14,447 nucleotides of DNA from NCBI GenBank assembly GCA_002392265.1, contig DGGP01000071.1:1-14447 (forward strand), in the 5' to 3' direction. The position numbers and the translations under genes were made by a program. Numbering within the stretch: position 1 is the first letter of the stretch; every line of letters begins with the position of its first letter. Shown here in pieces: positions 1-6,082 of the stretch. The notes under the pieces were generated by a model. It was not told the origin of the DNA. It searched no databases and was given only the letters and a program-made list of their open reading frames with translations. Origin of the DNA: Firmicutes bacterium UBA3871 (GTDB lineage: Bacteria; Bacillota; Clostridia; Peptostreptococcales; Anaerovoracaceae).

Positions 1-1325
1 GGCTGCTCTACAATTTCTACTGTTTTGTTCATTACATCTGCAAGAACCTGCGCAACTGTCTTTGACATTGCACTTCCGCCTACAAAGCGAATCGTATCGG
101 AAACCTTTACCTTTTCCGCACTGGTTTCATACAGCCATCTCATATGGTAGCAGACACCCTCCACAACGGCCTTTACCAGATCGCTGCTGCGATTATCTAT
201 ATCCACATTAAAGAATACGCCTCTGGCATTTTCATCCTCGAACGGACAGCGGTTTCCGTGCATCCACGGTGAAAAGATAATACCGTTGCTTCCCGCCGGA
301 ACGTCCTTTATCATGTCAATCAGCTCGCCAAAAGTCTTTATCGGCGTTGCCGAAAGTCTCTCCTTGCCCCACTCTATGCACTTGCCTGCTGTTTCACAGT
401 CTGCCGTGTAAAGATATGTGTCAGGGTCCGAGCCCACGATTGCCGCTATCGAATGGGATACGTCAACTGCCATTTCGTCGGTTGTGGTGCAAACCCAGCC
501 GCTTGTACCCGCGCATACGCAAACATCGCCCGGAGCAAGACAGCCTGCACCTACCTGACAAAGCGAAACATCGCTGCCTCCCGATACGACAGCTGTGCCG
601 GGGTTAAGCCCAAGCTCTGCGGCAGGTCCCTCCTGCAACCTGCCTACTATATCAGTAGCCTCGCAAAGCTCCGGCAGATGCTTCATATCCACATCAAAGA
701 GCCTGCAAAGAGGTTCGCTCCAATTTCTGGTTTTAGGATCGTAAAGGAATGTCATATATGCGTCGTCTCTGCTTGCCGCAACCTGCCCGGTTGCGCGGAA
801 AGCAAGATATTCCTTTGCGTCCAGCCATTTATATGTTTTCTTGAATATCTCGGGCTCGTTGTCTCTGACCCAGAGATATCTGTAAACCGTATCCTTTGTG
901 CTGACCGGTGCGGCCTTTGTTATCTTCAGGCACTTTAAGAGCTTTCTGACATTCATTCCCATTACGGAAATGCCGCTTCCCATATAGTGTTTATACTGCT
1001 CGCTCGCACGGCAATCCATTGTGTTCATGGCAGGCCTGAGCGCATTTCCGTCTTTGTCCACCATTACCAGTGTTGCAAACTGGGAACAGAACGAGATACC
1101 TTCAACCTCTTCCTTTGCTATGCCCGAGCCTTCAATTAACTTTTTTGTGGTGCGGCACATTGCCTGCCACCAGTCTTCCGGATTCTGCTCAACGCCGTTA
1201 TTAGGTAATGTGTTGAGTACATAGTGATCCACCTCGCTTGCAAGAAGCTTGATGTTTTTGTCGGCCAACTCGTATAAAGCGGCCTTGAACCCTGTCGTTC
1301 CAACGTCGTAAGTTATTACTTTCAT
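1..1325 (-). CDS. FGGY-family carbohydrate kinase (xylulokinase-like), C-terminus cut by window edge
   Basis: Predicted cytoplasmic ATP-dependent sugar kinase. I translated 441 codons from the ATG at 1325; the frame stays open to the window edge, so the last ~50-60 residues of a family usually near 500 aa are missing. The N-terminus YDVGTTGFKAALYE (residues 6-19) is the FGGY ATP/sugar-binding start. SGGSDVS with Asp252 matches the catalytic-base region, and CAGTSGW (271-277) resembles the phosphate-binding loop. VGGSAMSKTVAQVLADVMN near the cut end fits the second FGGY signature. AGAGGT lies about 8 bases before the ATG. A perfect consensus promoter at 1408-1436 drives it, with a putative TetR operator inside. 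The fold is clear, but the substrate (xylulose, ribulose or another ketose or polyol) cannot be told: general FGGY similarity does not fix it, and no isomerase or transporter is visible nearby. Confidence 0.88.
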   Translation of the reverse strand, partial: MKVITYDVGTTGFKAALYELADKNIKLLASEVDHYVLNTLPNNGVEQNPEDWWQAMCRTTKKLIEGSGIAKEEVEGISFCSQFATLVMVDKDGNALRPAMNTMDCRASEQYKHYMGSGISVMGMNVRKLLKCLKITKAAPVSTKDTVYRYLWVRDNEPEIFKKTYKWLDAKEYLAFRATGQVAASRDDAYMTFLYDPKTRNWSEPLCRLFDVDMKHLPELCEATDIVGRLQEGPAAELGLNPGTAVVSGGSDVSLCQVGAGCLAPGDVCVCAGTSGWVCTTTDEMAVDVSHSIAAIVGSDPDTYLYTADCETAGKCIEWGKERLSATPIKTFGELIDMIKDVPAGSNGIIFSPWMHGNRCPFEDENARGVFFNVDIDNRSSDLVKAVVEGVCYHMRWLYETSAEKVKVSDTIRFVGGSAMSKTVAQVLADVMNKTVEIVEQ

Positions 1326-1370
1326 AAAGCGCTACCTCTGTCTACTAAATGTTTACAAAACACCCTTCAC

Positions 1371-1393
1371 TGAGATATTAACCCTTTATCTCA
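1371..1393 (-). other. Hairpin in the 5' leader of the kinase mRNA
   Basis: TGAGATA (1371-1377) and TATCTCA (1387-1393) form a perfect 7-bp stem around a 9-base loop. It falls about 8-30 bases after the predicted kinase start point and well before the ribosome binding site. No run of T follows on the minus strand, so it is not a standard terminator. It may stabilise the mRNA or be chance. Confidence 0.35.
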
Positions 1394-1407
1394 TCCCCTA
1401 TGATAAA

Positions 1408-1436
1408 ATTATACTCAAGTCAAAGTTTTGTGTCAA
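1408..1436 (-). promoter_or_regulatory. Consensus sigma-A promoter of the FGGY kinase
   Basis: On the minus strand TTGACA (1431-1436) is followed by exactly 17 bases and then TATAAT (1408-1413): both hexamers match the consensus fully. The start point should be near 1401, giving a leader of about 75 bases. Such a strong core promoter would normally need repression, and the spacer holds the putative operator at 1412-1424. Confidence 0.85.
1412..1424. promoter_or_regulatory. Putative TetR operator, site A (kinase promoter)
   Basis: The 13 bases TACTCAAGTCAAA here recur exactly at 4425-4437, again between the -35 and -10 of a promoter. The core ACTCAAGT is nearly palindromic (ACT-N2-AGT). A protein bound here would cover the promoter spacer and the edge of the -10. 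Assignment to the neighbouring TetR protein is inference from position and from the related sequence in the tetR promoter. Confidence 0.55.
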
Positions 1437-1518
1437 TGCATTTCGACGAATTTGCTGCTCAAAAGCCAAATTTTTTTGACCTGGGTTTAAATATTTTAAA
1501 AAATACCGCAAATTAATA

Positions 1519-1547
1519 TTGACTTTGAGTCCAACTCTATTTATACT
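1519..1547 (+). promoter_or_regulatory. tetR promoter with overlapping operator-like sequence (site B)
   Basis: TTGACT (1519-1524), a 17-base spacer and TATACT (1542-1547) make a good sigma-A promoter. The predicted start point is 1554-1555, the same place as the ATG at 1555, so the transcript would have no leader. The bases 1519-1531, TTGACTTTGAGTC, resemble the reverse complement of sites A and C (TTTGACTTGAGTA) with one extra T, and contain the imperfect palindrome GACT-TTG-AGTC. This suggests autorepression through the -35. Confidence 0.7.
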
Positions 1548-1554
1548 TTGGTTT

Positions 1555-2154
1555 ATGGAAAAAGCATACGGAAAAAGAGAACTGAACAAGATTAATTGTC
1601 GAAACAGCATACTGAAGGCTTCCAGAAGACTGTTCAAATCACGCGGCTATGATGATGCAATGATGGAGGAGATTGCGAGCAAGGCCGGTATTTCAAAGGC
1701 AACGGTCTATAACTACTTCCCTACAAAGGAAAGCCTTTTGATAGGAACGGCCAACGAGGTTATAGAGCACATCGAATCCATTAAGGAAGCCGGCGCTCCC
1801 GAGGGGAAAAACAGCGAATATCTGCTTCTTCACATGATAAAGGAATTCATCATCGCCAATATGGAATATCCCGATCTGGCTCGCCGCATCACATATCTTA
1901 ACTCGTGCCCTACCAGCTCCATGTACCACACAGGCGACAAGATGATTGAAATCATCCGCGAGCAGGTGCGCGAGGTTCAAAAAGAAGGAATCTACAGACA
2001 GGATGTCGACACCGAAGACATCGTCCACTTCATAATGGGTCTCTACTATATCGTTCAGTACCACGGCCCTGAGACAGACGATTTCAAAACCGAAGAGCTC
2101 GAGAAAAAGCTCGAAAGCTATTTCCGGATGATTACCGCACCTTTTAGGGCGTAG
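1555..2154 (+). CDS. TetR/AcrR-family transcriptional regulator
   Basis: A 199-residue DNA-binding repressor of usual TetR length. The N-terminal helix-turn-helix is clear: ILKASRRLFKSRGYDDAMME, then EIASKAGISKATVYNYFPTKESLL (about residues 18-61). The C-terminal ~135 residues are the helical ligand-binding and dimer part and do not reveal the ligand. I chose the ATG at 1555, at the predicted transcription start. The frame extends upstream to a TTG at 1519, but that TTG is the -35 hexamer and has no ribosome binding site. No Shine-Dalgarno precedes 1555 either, consistent with a leaderless mRNA. The gene is divergent from the kinase and convergent with the flavoenzyme. Shared operator-like sequences suggest that it controls itself, the kinase, the amidohydrolase and perhaps the flavoenzyme. 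Confidence 0.9.
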   Translation: MEKAYGKRELNKINCRNSILKASRRLFKSRGYDDAMMEEIASKAGISKATVYNYFPTKESLLIGTANEVIEHIESIKEAGAPEGKNSEYLLLHMIKEFIIANMEYPDLARRITYLNSCPTSSMYHTGDKMIEIIREQVREVQKEGIYRQDVDTEDIVHFIMGLYYIVQYHGPETDDFKTEELEKKLESYFRMITAPFRA

Positions 2155-2183
2155 GAATACATCACAACATGAACATAAAAATA

Positions 2184-2214
2184 AAAAGACTGTGCGCTTT
2201 GCACAGTCTTTTTT
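2184..2214 (+). terminator. Bidirectional intrinsic terminator between tetR and the flavoenzyme gene
   Basis: AAAAGACTGTGC (2184-2195) pairs fully with GCACAGTCTTTT (2201-2212) around a 5-base loop and runs into six T (2209-2214). The A-rich left arm gives a T tract on the other strand too. It can therefore end both tetR (stop at 2154) and the convergent minus-strand gene (stop at 2249). Confidence 0.9.
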
Positions 2215-2248
2215 CGCATCATTTTCCATACGTTTTTTATCTTCTTTT

Positions 2249-4315
2249 TTATATCTTCATGCACACATCCCATGCACGCCAGATTACACTGCGAAGGTTT
2301 CCCACACCGTTGCAGTCTCCTACCAGGTGTACATGCGGACCGGCCTGAACAAGCGGTGTAGGAGCATAGCCGACACTGACAATTACACTATCACCATTCA
2401 AATCAAAGACCTTTCCGTCCTTGCCCTTTACGGTAACGCCGTCCCTGCGGATTGACTCAACTCCCGTTTCAAGATATACAGGTGTCTTTTTAAACGCCAG
2501 CATCTCGCGCAGGAAGGATGTGTTTGCAAGGCACACGCCCTTTACGGCAATCAGATCGTTTTTCATCTCGACAATCGTCGGATGCTTGCCCTTCAGTATT
2601 AAATCATATGCGATTTCGCAGCCTGTCAGCCCGCCTCCGACAATAATTACATTGTCGCCGACCTCTGCTCCCGAAAGATAATCCACAGCCTGCATAGCCT
2701 CGTCAAAGCCCGGTACCGGCAGCTTTTTATACTTCGAGCCCGTAGCAATTATTACTTCATCTGCTCCGAGCTTTTCAGGCTTTATGTCCGCTGCCGCAAG
2801 CTCGCGGCCAAACTCAACTCTGATTCCCTGCTTCTTTATCTCTCTGCGATACCATTCAATCAGCTCCCTGTCCTTTTCCTTGTAAACAGGAGCAGCAGCC
2901 TGGATGAACACTCCTCCGAGGCGGTCGCTCTTTTCGTAAATCACCGGCTCGTGTCCGCGCGCCTTCAGCACAAGAGCTGCCTCCATTCCGCCGATTCCGC
3001 CGCCGACAATGGCAACCTTTTTCTTTGCGGAAGCAGGCACAATCCTGTATTTATCCGTCTGCATCGTGCGAGGATTCAGTGCACAGCGAGCCATATGCAG
3101 CGCATCATTCAAATCCTGATCGTTCGCCGATCCTTCATATTTCGCCATATTAAAGCAGGCATTATGGCAGCTGATGCAAGGCTTGATGTCCTGAGTTCTC
3201 TCCTCAATCAGCTTTGTAACCCACTCAGGATCGACGAGGAACTGACGAGCGATTGCAACCGCATCAATCCGTCCGTCCTTCACAGCCTGCGCACCTACCT
3301 CAGGATTCATCCTGCCCGCGCAGACTACAGGAATATCCACAAAGTTCTTTATATGAGAAACATCCTCAAGGTTGCAGTTTTCAGGCATGTACTGAGGCGG
3401 ATGCGACCAGTACCATGCATCGTAGGTGCCATTGTCGCAGTTGAGCATATCATAGCCCGCATCCTGCAAGTACTTTGCCGCGCGCTCCGACTCTGCCATG
3501 TCACGACCGACCTCCGTGTAGTCAGTCTCTCCCGGCACCGCCCCCATGCGGAAGCCCTTGGTTTTTGAAAGCACCGAATAGCGAAGCGATACAGGAAAAT
3601 CTTCGCCGCACTCCTTCTTTATCGCCTGCACAATCTCCACAGGGAAGCGATAGCGATTTTCGAACGACCCACCGTACTCGTCGCTGCGACTGTTCGTGTA
3701 AGGCAGCGTGAACTGATCAAGCATGTAGCCCTCGTGCACGGCATGTACCTCTATCCCGTCGACGCCGGCTTCCTTGCAAAGCTTTGCGGTACGTGCGAAA
3801 GCCTTGACGATTTGGTCAATCTCCGCCTTTGTGAAAGGGCGGGAATAAACGCCGTCAGCCCAGCGGTTCGGAGTCCTAGAAGCCGAAGCCGTGATGTAGT
3901 CCATGTTGAATATAGGCTTGCAGACAAAGCCAAAGGCCTTGTTTGTAATCATCTTTGCCATTAAATCATTCATCGCCATTGCGCGACCAAAGCCTGCGGC
4001 GAGCTGGATGAAAAGCTTGCAGCCCGTCTTGTGGAACTCGTTCATATACGATTTGAGCTGCTTGAACTTTCCCTTGTTCTGGTAGAGCCAGCGGCCGCCG
4101 AACGGATCGCGGATAGGCGCAATGCCCGGCAGTATGAGTCCTACATTGTTCCTCGCTCTTTCGAGGAGGAAGTTTGCCGCCTCTTTGTCAAAATGATTCG
4201 GCTCCATCCAGCCAAAGATAGAAGTGCCGCCCATAGAGCACATAACTATGCGGTTTTTGATTTCCACATTTCCTATCTTCCATGGTGTAAAAAGGGGATC
4301 GTATTTTTGTTCCAT
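2249..4315 (-). CDS. Old Yellow Enzyme-type FMN/4Fe-4S/FAD oxidoreductase (2,4-dienoyl-CoA reductase / enoate reductase / BaiCD-BaiH family)
   Basis: A 688-residue NAD(P)H-dependent flavoenzyme expected to reduce an activated C=C bond in the cytoplasm. Residues ~5-370 are the FMN-binding TIM barrel, including HAVHEGYMLDQF (191-202), SRSDEYGGSFENR (209-221) and AIARQFLVDPEW. The 4Fe-4S ligands are Cys380, Cys383, Cys387 and probably Cys411 (CISCHNAC ... CALNP). The C-terminal half has two dinucleotide-binding motifs, VGGGIGGMEAA (437-447) and VGGGLTGCEIA (559-569), and ends with a flavin-binding VGDCNGVGNL (665-674). The same layout occurs in E. coli FadH, clostridial enoate reductases and the bile-acid enzymes BaiCD/BaiH; which substrate applies here is open. 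Cys387-Cys411 is wider than the spacing I recall for FadH. AGGAGG precedes the ATG at 4315. It is divergent from the amidohydrolase, which suggests a shared pathway. Confidence 0.92.
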   Translation of the reverse strand: MEQKYDPLFTPWKIGNVEIKNRIVMCSMGGTSIFGWMEPNHFDKEAANFLLERARNNVGLILPGIAPIRDPFGGRWLYQNKGKFKQLKSYMNEFHKTGCKLFIQLAAGFGRAMAMNDLMAKMITNKAFGFVCKPIFNMDYITASASRTPNRWADGVYSRPFTKAEIDQIVKAFARTAKLCKEAGVDGIEVHAVHEGYMLDQFTLPYTNSRSDEYGGSFENRYRFPVEIVQAIKKECGEDFPVSLRYSVLSKTKGFRMGAVPGETDYTEVGRDMAESERAAKYLQDAGYDMLNCDNGTYDAWYWSHPPQYMPENCNLEDVSHIKNFVDIPVVCAGRMNPEVGAQAVKDGRIDAVAIARQFLVDPEWVTKLIEERTQDIKPCISCHNACFNMAKYEGSANDQDLNDALHMARCALNPRTMQTDKYRIVPASAKKKVAIVGGGIGGMEAALVLKARGHEPVIYEKSDRLGGVFIQAAAPVYKEKDRELIEWYRREIKKQGIRVEFGRELAAADIKPEKLGADEVIIATGSKYKKLPVPGFDEAMQAVDYLSGAEVGDNVIIVGGGLTGCEIAYDLILKGKHPTIVEMKNDLIAVKGVCLANTSFLREMLAFKKTPVYLETGVESIRRDGVTVKGKDGKVFDLNGDSVIVSVGYAPTPLVQAGPHVHLVGDCNGVGNLRSVIWRAWDVCMKI

Positions 4316-4374
4316 GTTATCCTCCTGCTTTTTTTCGGTATCAATTTGCTATACTCGGTTCTAATTTTTATCAA

Positions 4375-4403
4375 AGTATAGCACTCAAATTCATTTTTGA
4401 CAA
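4375..4403 (-). promoter_or_regulatory. Promoter of the flavoenzyme gene, with a weak operator-like sequence (site D)
   Basis: On the minus strand TTGTCA (4398-4403), a 17-base spacer and TATACT (4375-4380). The start point would be near 4368, leaving a ~53-base leader that ends in AGGAGG. The spacer contains GAATTTGAGT (4383-4392 reversed), which shares TTGAGT with sites A-C but differs in the first half, so regulator binding is less certain here. Confidence 0.65.
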
Positions 4404-4407
4404 TGGA

Positions 4408-4417
4408 TTTCATGAAA
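4408..4417. repeat. Palindrome at the exact centre of a divergent promoter pair
   Basis: TTTCATGAAA is a perfect 10-bp palindrome centred at 4412.5. That point is also midway between the two facing -35 boxes (4398-4403 and 4422-4427) and between the two -10 boxes. It may be a site for a dimeric regulator acting on both promoters; no known regulator is recognised from it. Confidence 0.4.
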
Positions 4418-4421
4418 ATTG

Positions 4422-4450
4422 TTGTACTCAAGTCAAATCTTTGATAAAAT
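4422..4450 (+). promoter_or_regulatory. Promoter of the amidohydrolase gene
   Basis: TTGTAC (4422-4427), a 17-base spacer and TAAAAT (4445-4450); expected start point about 4457, giving a ~43-base leader ending in GGAGGT. Most of the spacer is operator site C. A second TTGACA at 4397-4402 on this strand has no good -10 at the right distance. Confidence 0.6.
4425..4437. promoter_or_regulatory. Putative TetR operator, site C (amidohydrolase promoter)
   Basis: TACTCAAGTCAAA, identical over 13 bases to site A (1412-1424). It overlaps the -35 and the first half of the spacer of the amidohydrolase promoter, so a bound repressor would exclude RNA polymerase. Assignment to the TetR protein encoded at 1555-2154 is inference. 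Confidence 0.55.
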
Positions 4451-4499
4451 TTACTTGTCAAAGTGTTTATAGCATTCATTAGATAATGGAGGTAACGAT

Positions 4500-6074
4500 A
4501 TGAAGGTACTTTTCAGAGGCGGCCAAATCATCGACGGCACCGGCTCGGCACCGGTGGTTGGTGATTTGCTCATCGAAGACGACAAAATCATAAAGGTCGG
4601 CGGTGTTATCGAAGGCGATTTTGATAAGGTTGTCGACTGCACGGGACTGCAGGTTTGCCCGGGACTGATTGATGCTCATTCGCACAATGATTTCTTTTAC
4701 GATCGCGATGATGCGGAGATGTTTTACAAACCATTCCTCGAGCAGGGCATCACTACCCAGATTACAGGAAACTGCAGCTTTTCGCCTTTCGGAATTGAAG
4801 AAGATTCCGCCTACAAGGACAAGGTTGGCGGCGGACTGTTCCACGCTGTAAAGCCGGGCAGCTTTAAGGAATTCAAAGAGCGCGCAAAAGGCAGACTCTA
4901 CGTGAACATGGTACCTCTGATAGGCCACGGCACCGTACGCATCAGCATTTCGGGCTTTGACCCTGCCCCGCTTACGCCGGAGCAGATTGAAAGAGAAATG
5001 AAGCTTGTCGACGAAGCCATGGAAGAAGGCGCATTCGGCGGCTCGTTCGGCTTTATGTACGAGCCGGGCATGTACGCCGAAAAGGACGAGCTCTACGCTT
5101 TCGCAAAGGAAATCGCAAAATATGACGGTATCGTGACGGTACACCCTCGCGCTTGTTCCAAGGTGGCGCTCGGGTACCCGCTTTTCGGGACACCGCCTCA
5201 TATAGAAATGGCTCTCGACGAGGTAATCGACATCATGGAAAAATCGAAATGCCGCATGGAATACAGCCATCTGATTTTTACAGGCACCTCATCATGGCCT
5301 AGCATCGATCCTATGCTTAAAAAGTTCCATGACTACAACGAAAAGGGCTATAAAATCGCATACGACAATTACAGCATGACCTACGGTGCATCCGTAATCA
5401 CCCTGGCACTCCCGCCTTGGTACCTCGCCCTTTCGGAAAAGGACCGCAAAAAGAAGAGCACTCTCCTAAAGCTCAAGGCTATGATTTTCGCAACCAAAAA
5501 GCTCCTCGGTCTCGACTGGTGCGACTTTACAATCGCATACATCTCAGACAATCACAAGGAGTACGAGGGCCGCATTATTTCCGAAATTGCAAAGGAAGAA
5601 GGCATGTCCGCAATGGATATGTATCTGAAGCTGGTTGACCTTTCAAACGCTCAGGGCCGTATATACGTTGATAAATACTACAACGACGAGCACATTCGCC
5701 GCCTGATGGAGGACGATCTTTCCATCTTTATGACGGATGCTTGGGTTGAAGAAGCGGGCGTACAAAACGGTGCGGCATTCCAGTGCTTCCCTTACTTCTT
5801 TGTTCGCGCAAAGAAATATGGCATTCCTGTGGAAAAGGTTGTCCGCAAAATGACCGGCGAAACCGTAGACCGTTTCCGCATAAAAGAGCGCGGCTACCTT
5901 AAGGAAGGCTACCGCGCTGATATTACCGTTATTGACTTTGATAATATGTCCGTCGACATTTCGCAGCCTTCATTAAAGCCGGAAGGCATCAAACATGTCT
6001 ATGTAAACGGCACTGCTGCAGTTGAAAACGGCAGCTTTATCAAAGCTCACACAGGAGAAGTCCTGCTAAAATAA
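4500..6074 (+). CDS. Amidohydrolase, N-acyl-D-amino-acid deacylase (D-aminoacylase)-like
   Basis: A 524-residue metal-dependent hydrolase of the amidohydrolase superfamily, in the D-aminoacylase/dihydroorotase-like branch, expected to split an amide bond such as that of an N-acyl-D-amino acid. Visible metal-site residues in order are DAHSHND with His60 and His62, GNCSFSPFG with Cys92, VTVHPRA with His215, YSH with His257, and MTDAWVE with Asp413. This His-x-His, Cys, His, His, Asp order matches D-aminoacylase. The N-terminal strand LFRGGQIIDGTG and the C-terminal EGYRADITVIDF plus YVNG are the usual beta-sandwich parts. The region before Asp413 is longer than in classic D-aminoacylases, so specificity may differ. 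GGAGGT sits 6 bases before the ATG. No signal peptide is seen. The gene is divergent from the flavoenzyme and likely under the same TetR regulator as the kinase. Confidence 0.88.
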   Translation: MKVLFRGGQIIDGTGSAPVVGDLLIEDDKIIKVGGVIEGDFDKVVDCTGLQVCPGLIDAHSHNDFFYDRDDAEMFYKPFLEQGITTQITGNCSFSPFGIEEDSAYKDKVGGGLFHAVKPGSFKEFKERAKGRLYVNMVPLIGHGTVRISISGFDPAPLTPEQIEREMKLVDEAMEEGAFGGSFGFMYEPGMYAEKDELYAFAKEIAKYDGIVTVHPRACSKVALGYPLFGTPPHIEMALDEVIDIMEKSKCRMEYSHLIFTGTSSWPSIDPMLKKFHDYNEKGYKIAYDNYSMTYGASVITLALPPWYLALSEKDRKKKSTLLKLKAMIFATKKLLGLDWCDFTIAYISDNHKEYEGRIISEIAKEEGMSAMDMYLKLVDLSNAQGRIYVDKYYNDEHIRRLMEDDLSIFMTDAWVEEAGVQNGAAFQCFPYFFVRAKKYGIPVEKVVRKMTGETVDRFRIKERGYLKEGYRADITVIDFDNMSVDISQPSLKPEGIKHVYVNGTAAVENGSFIKAHTGEVLLK

Positions 6075-6082
6075 TTAAATTC

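Noticed and set aside
1519..1554. Upstream TTG start adding 12 residues to the TetR protein
   Set aside because: The TTG is the -35 hexamer of the gene's own promoter, has no ribosome binding site, and the added residues are hydrophobic and unlike TetR N-termini.
6035..6082. Possible minus-strand terminator after the transketolase C gene (CAGGA-CTTC-TCCTG)
   Set aside because: The stem is only 5 bp and no T tract follows on the minus strand; I cannot locate the terminator of the seven-gene operon.
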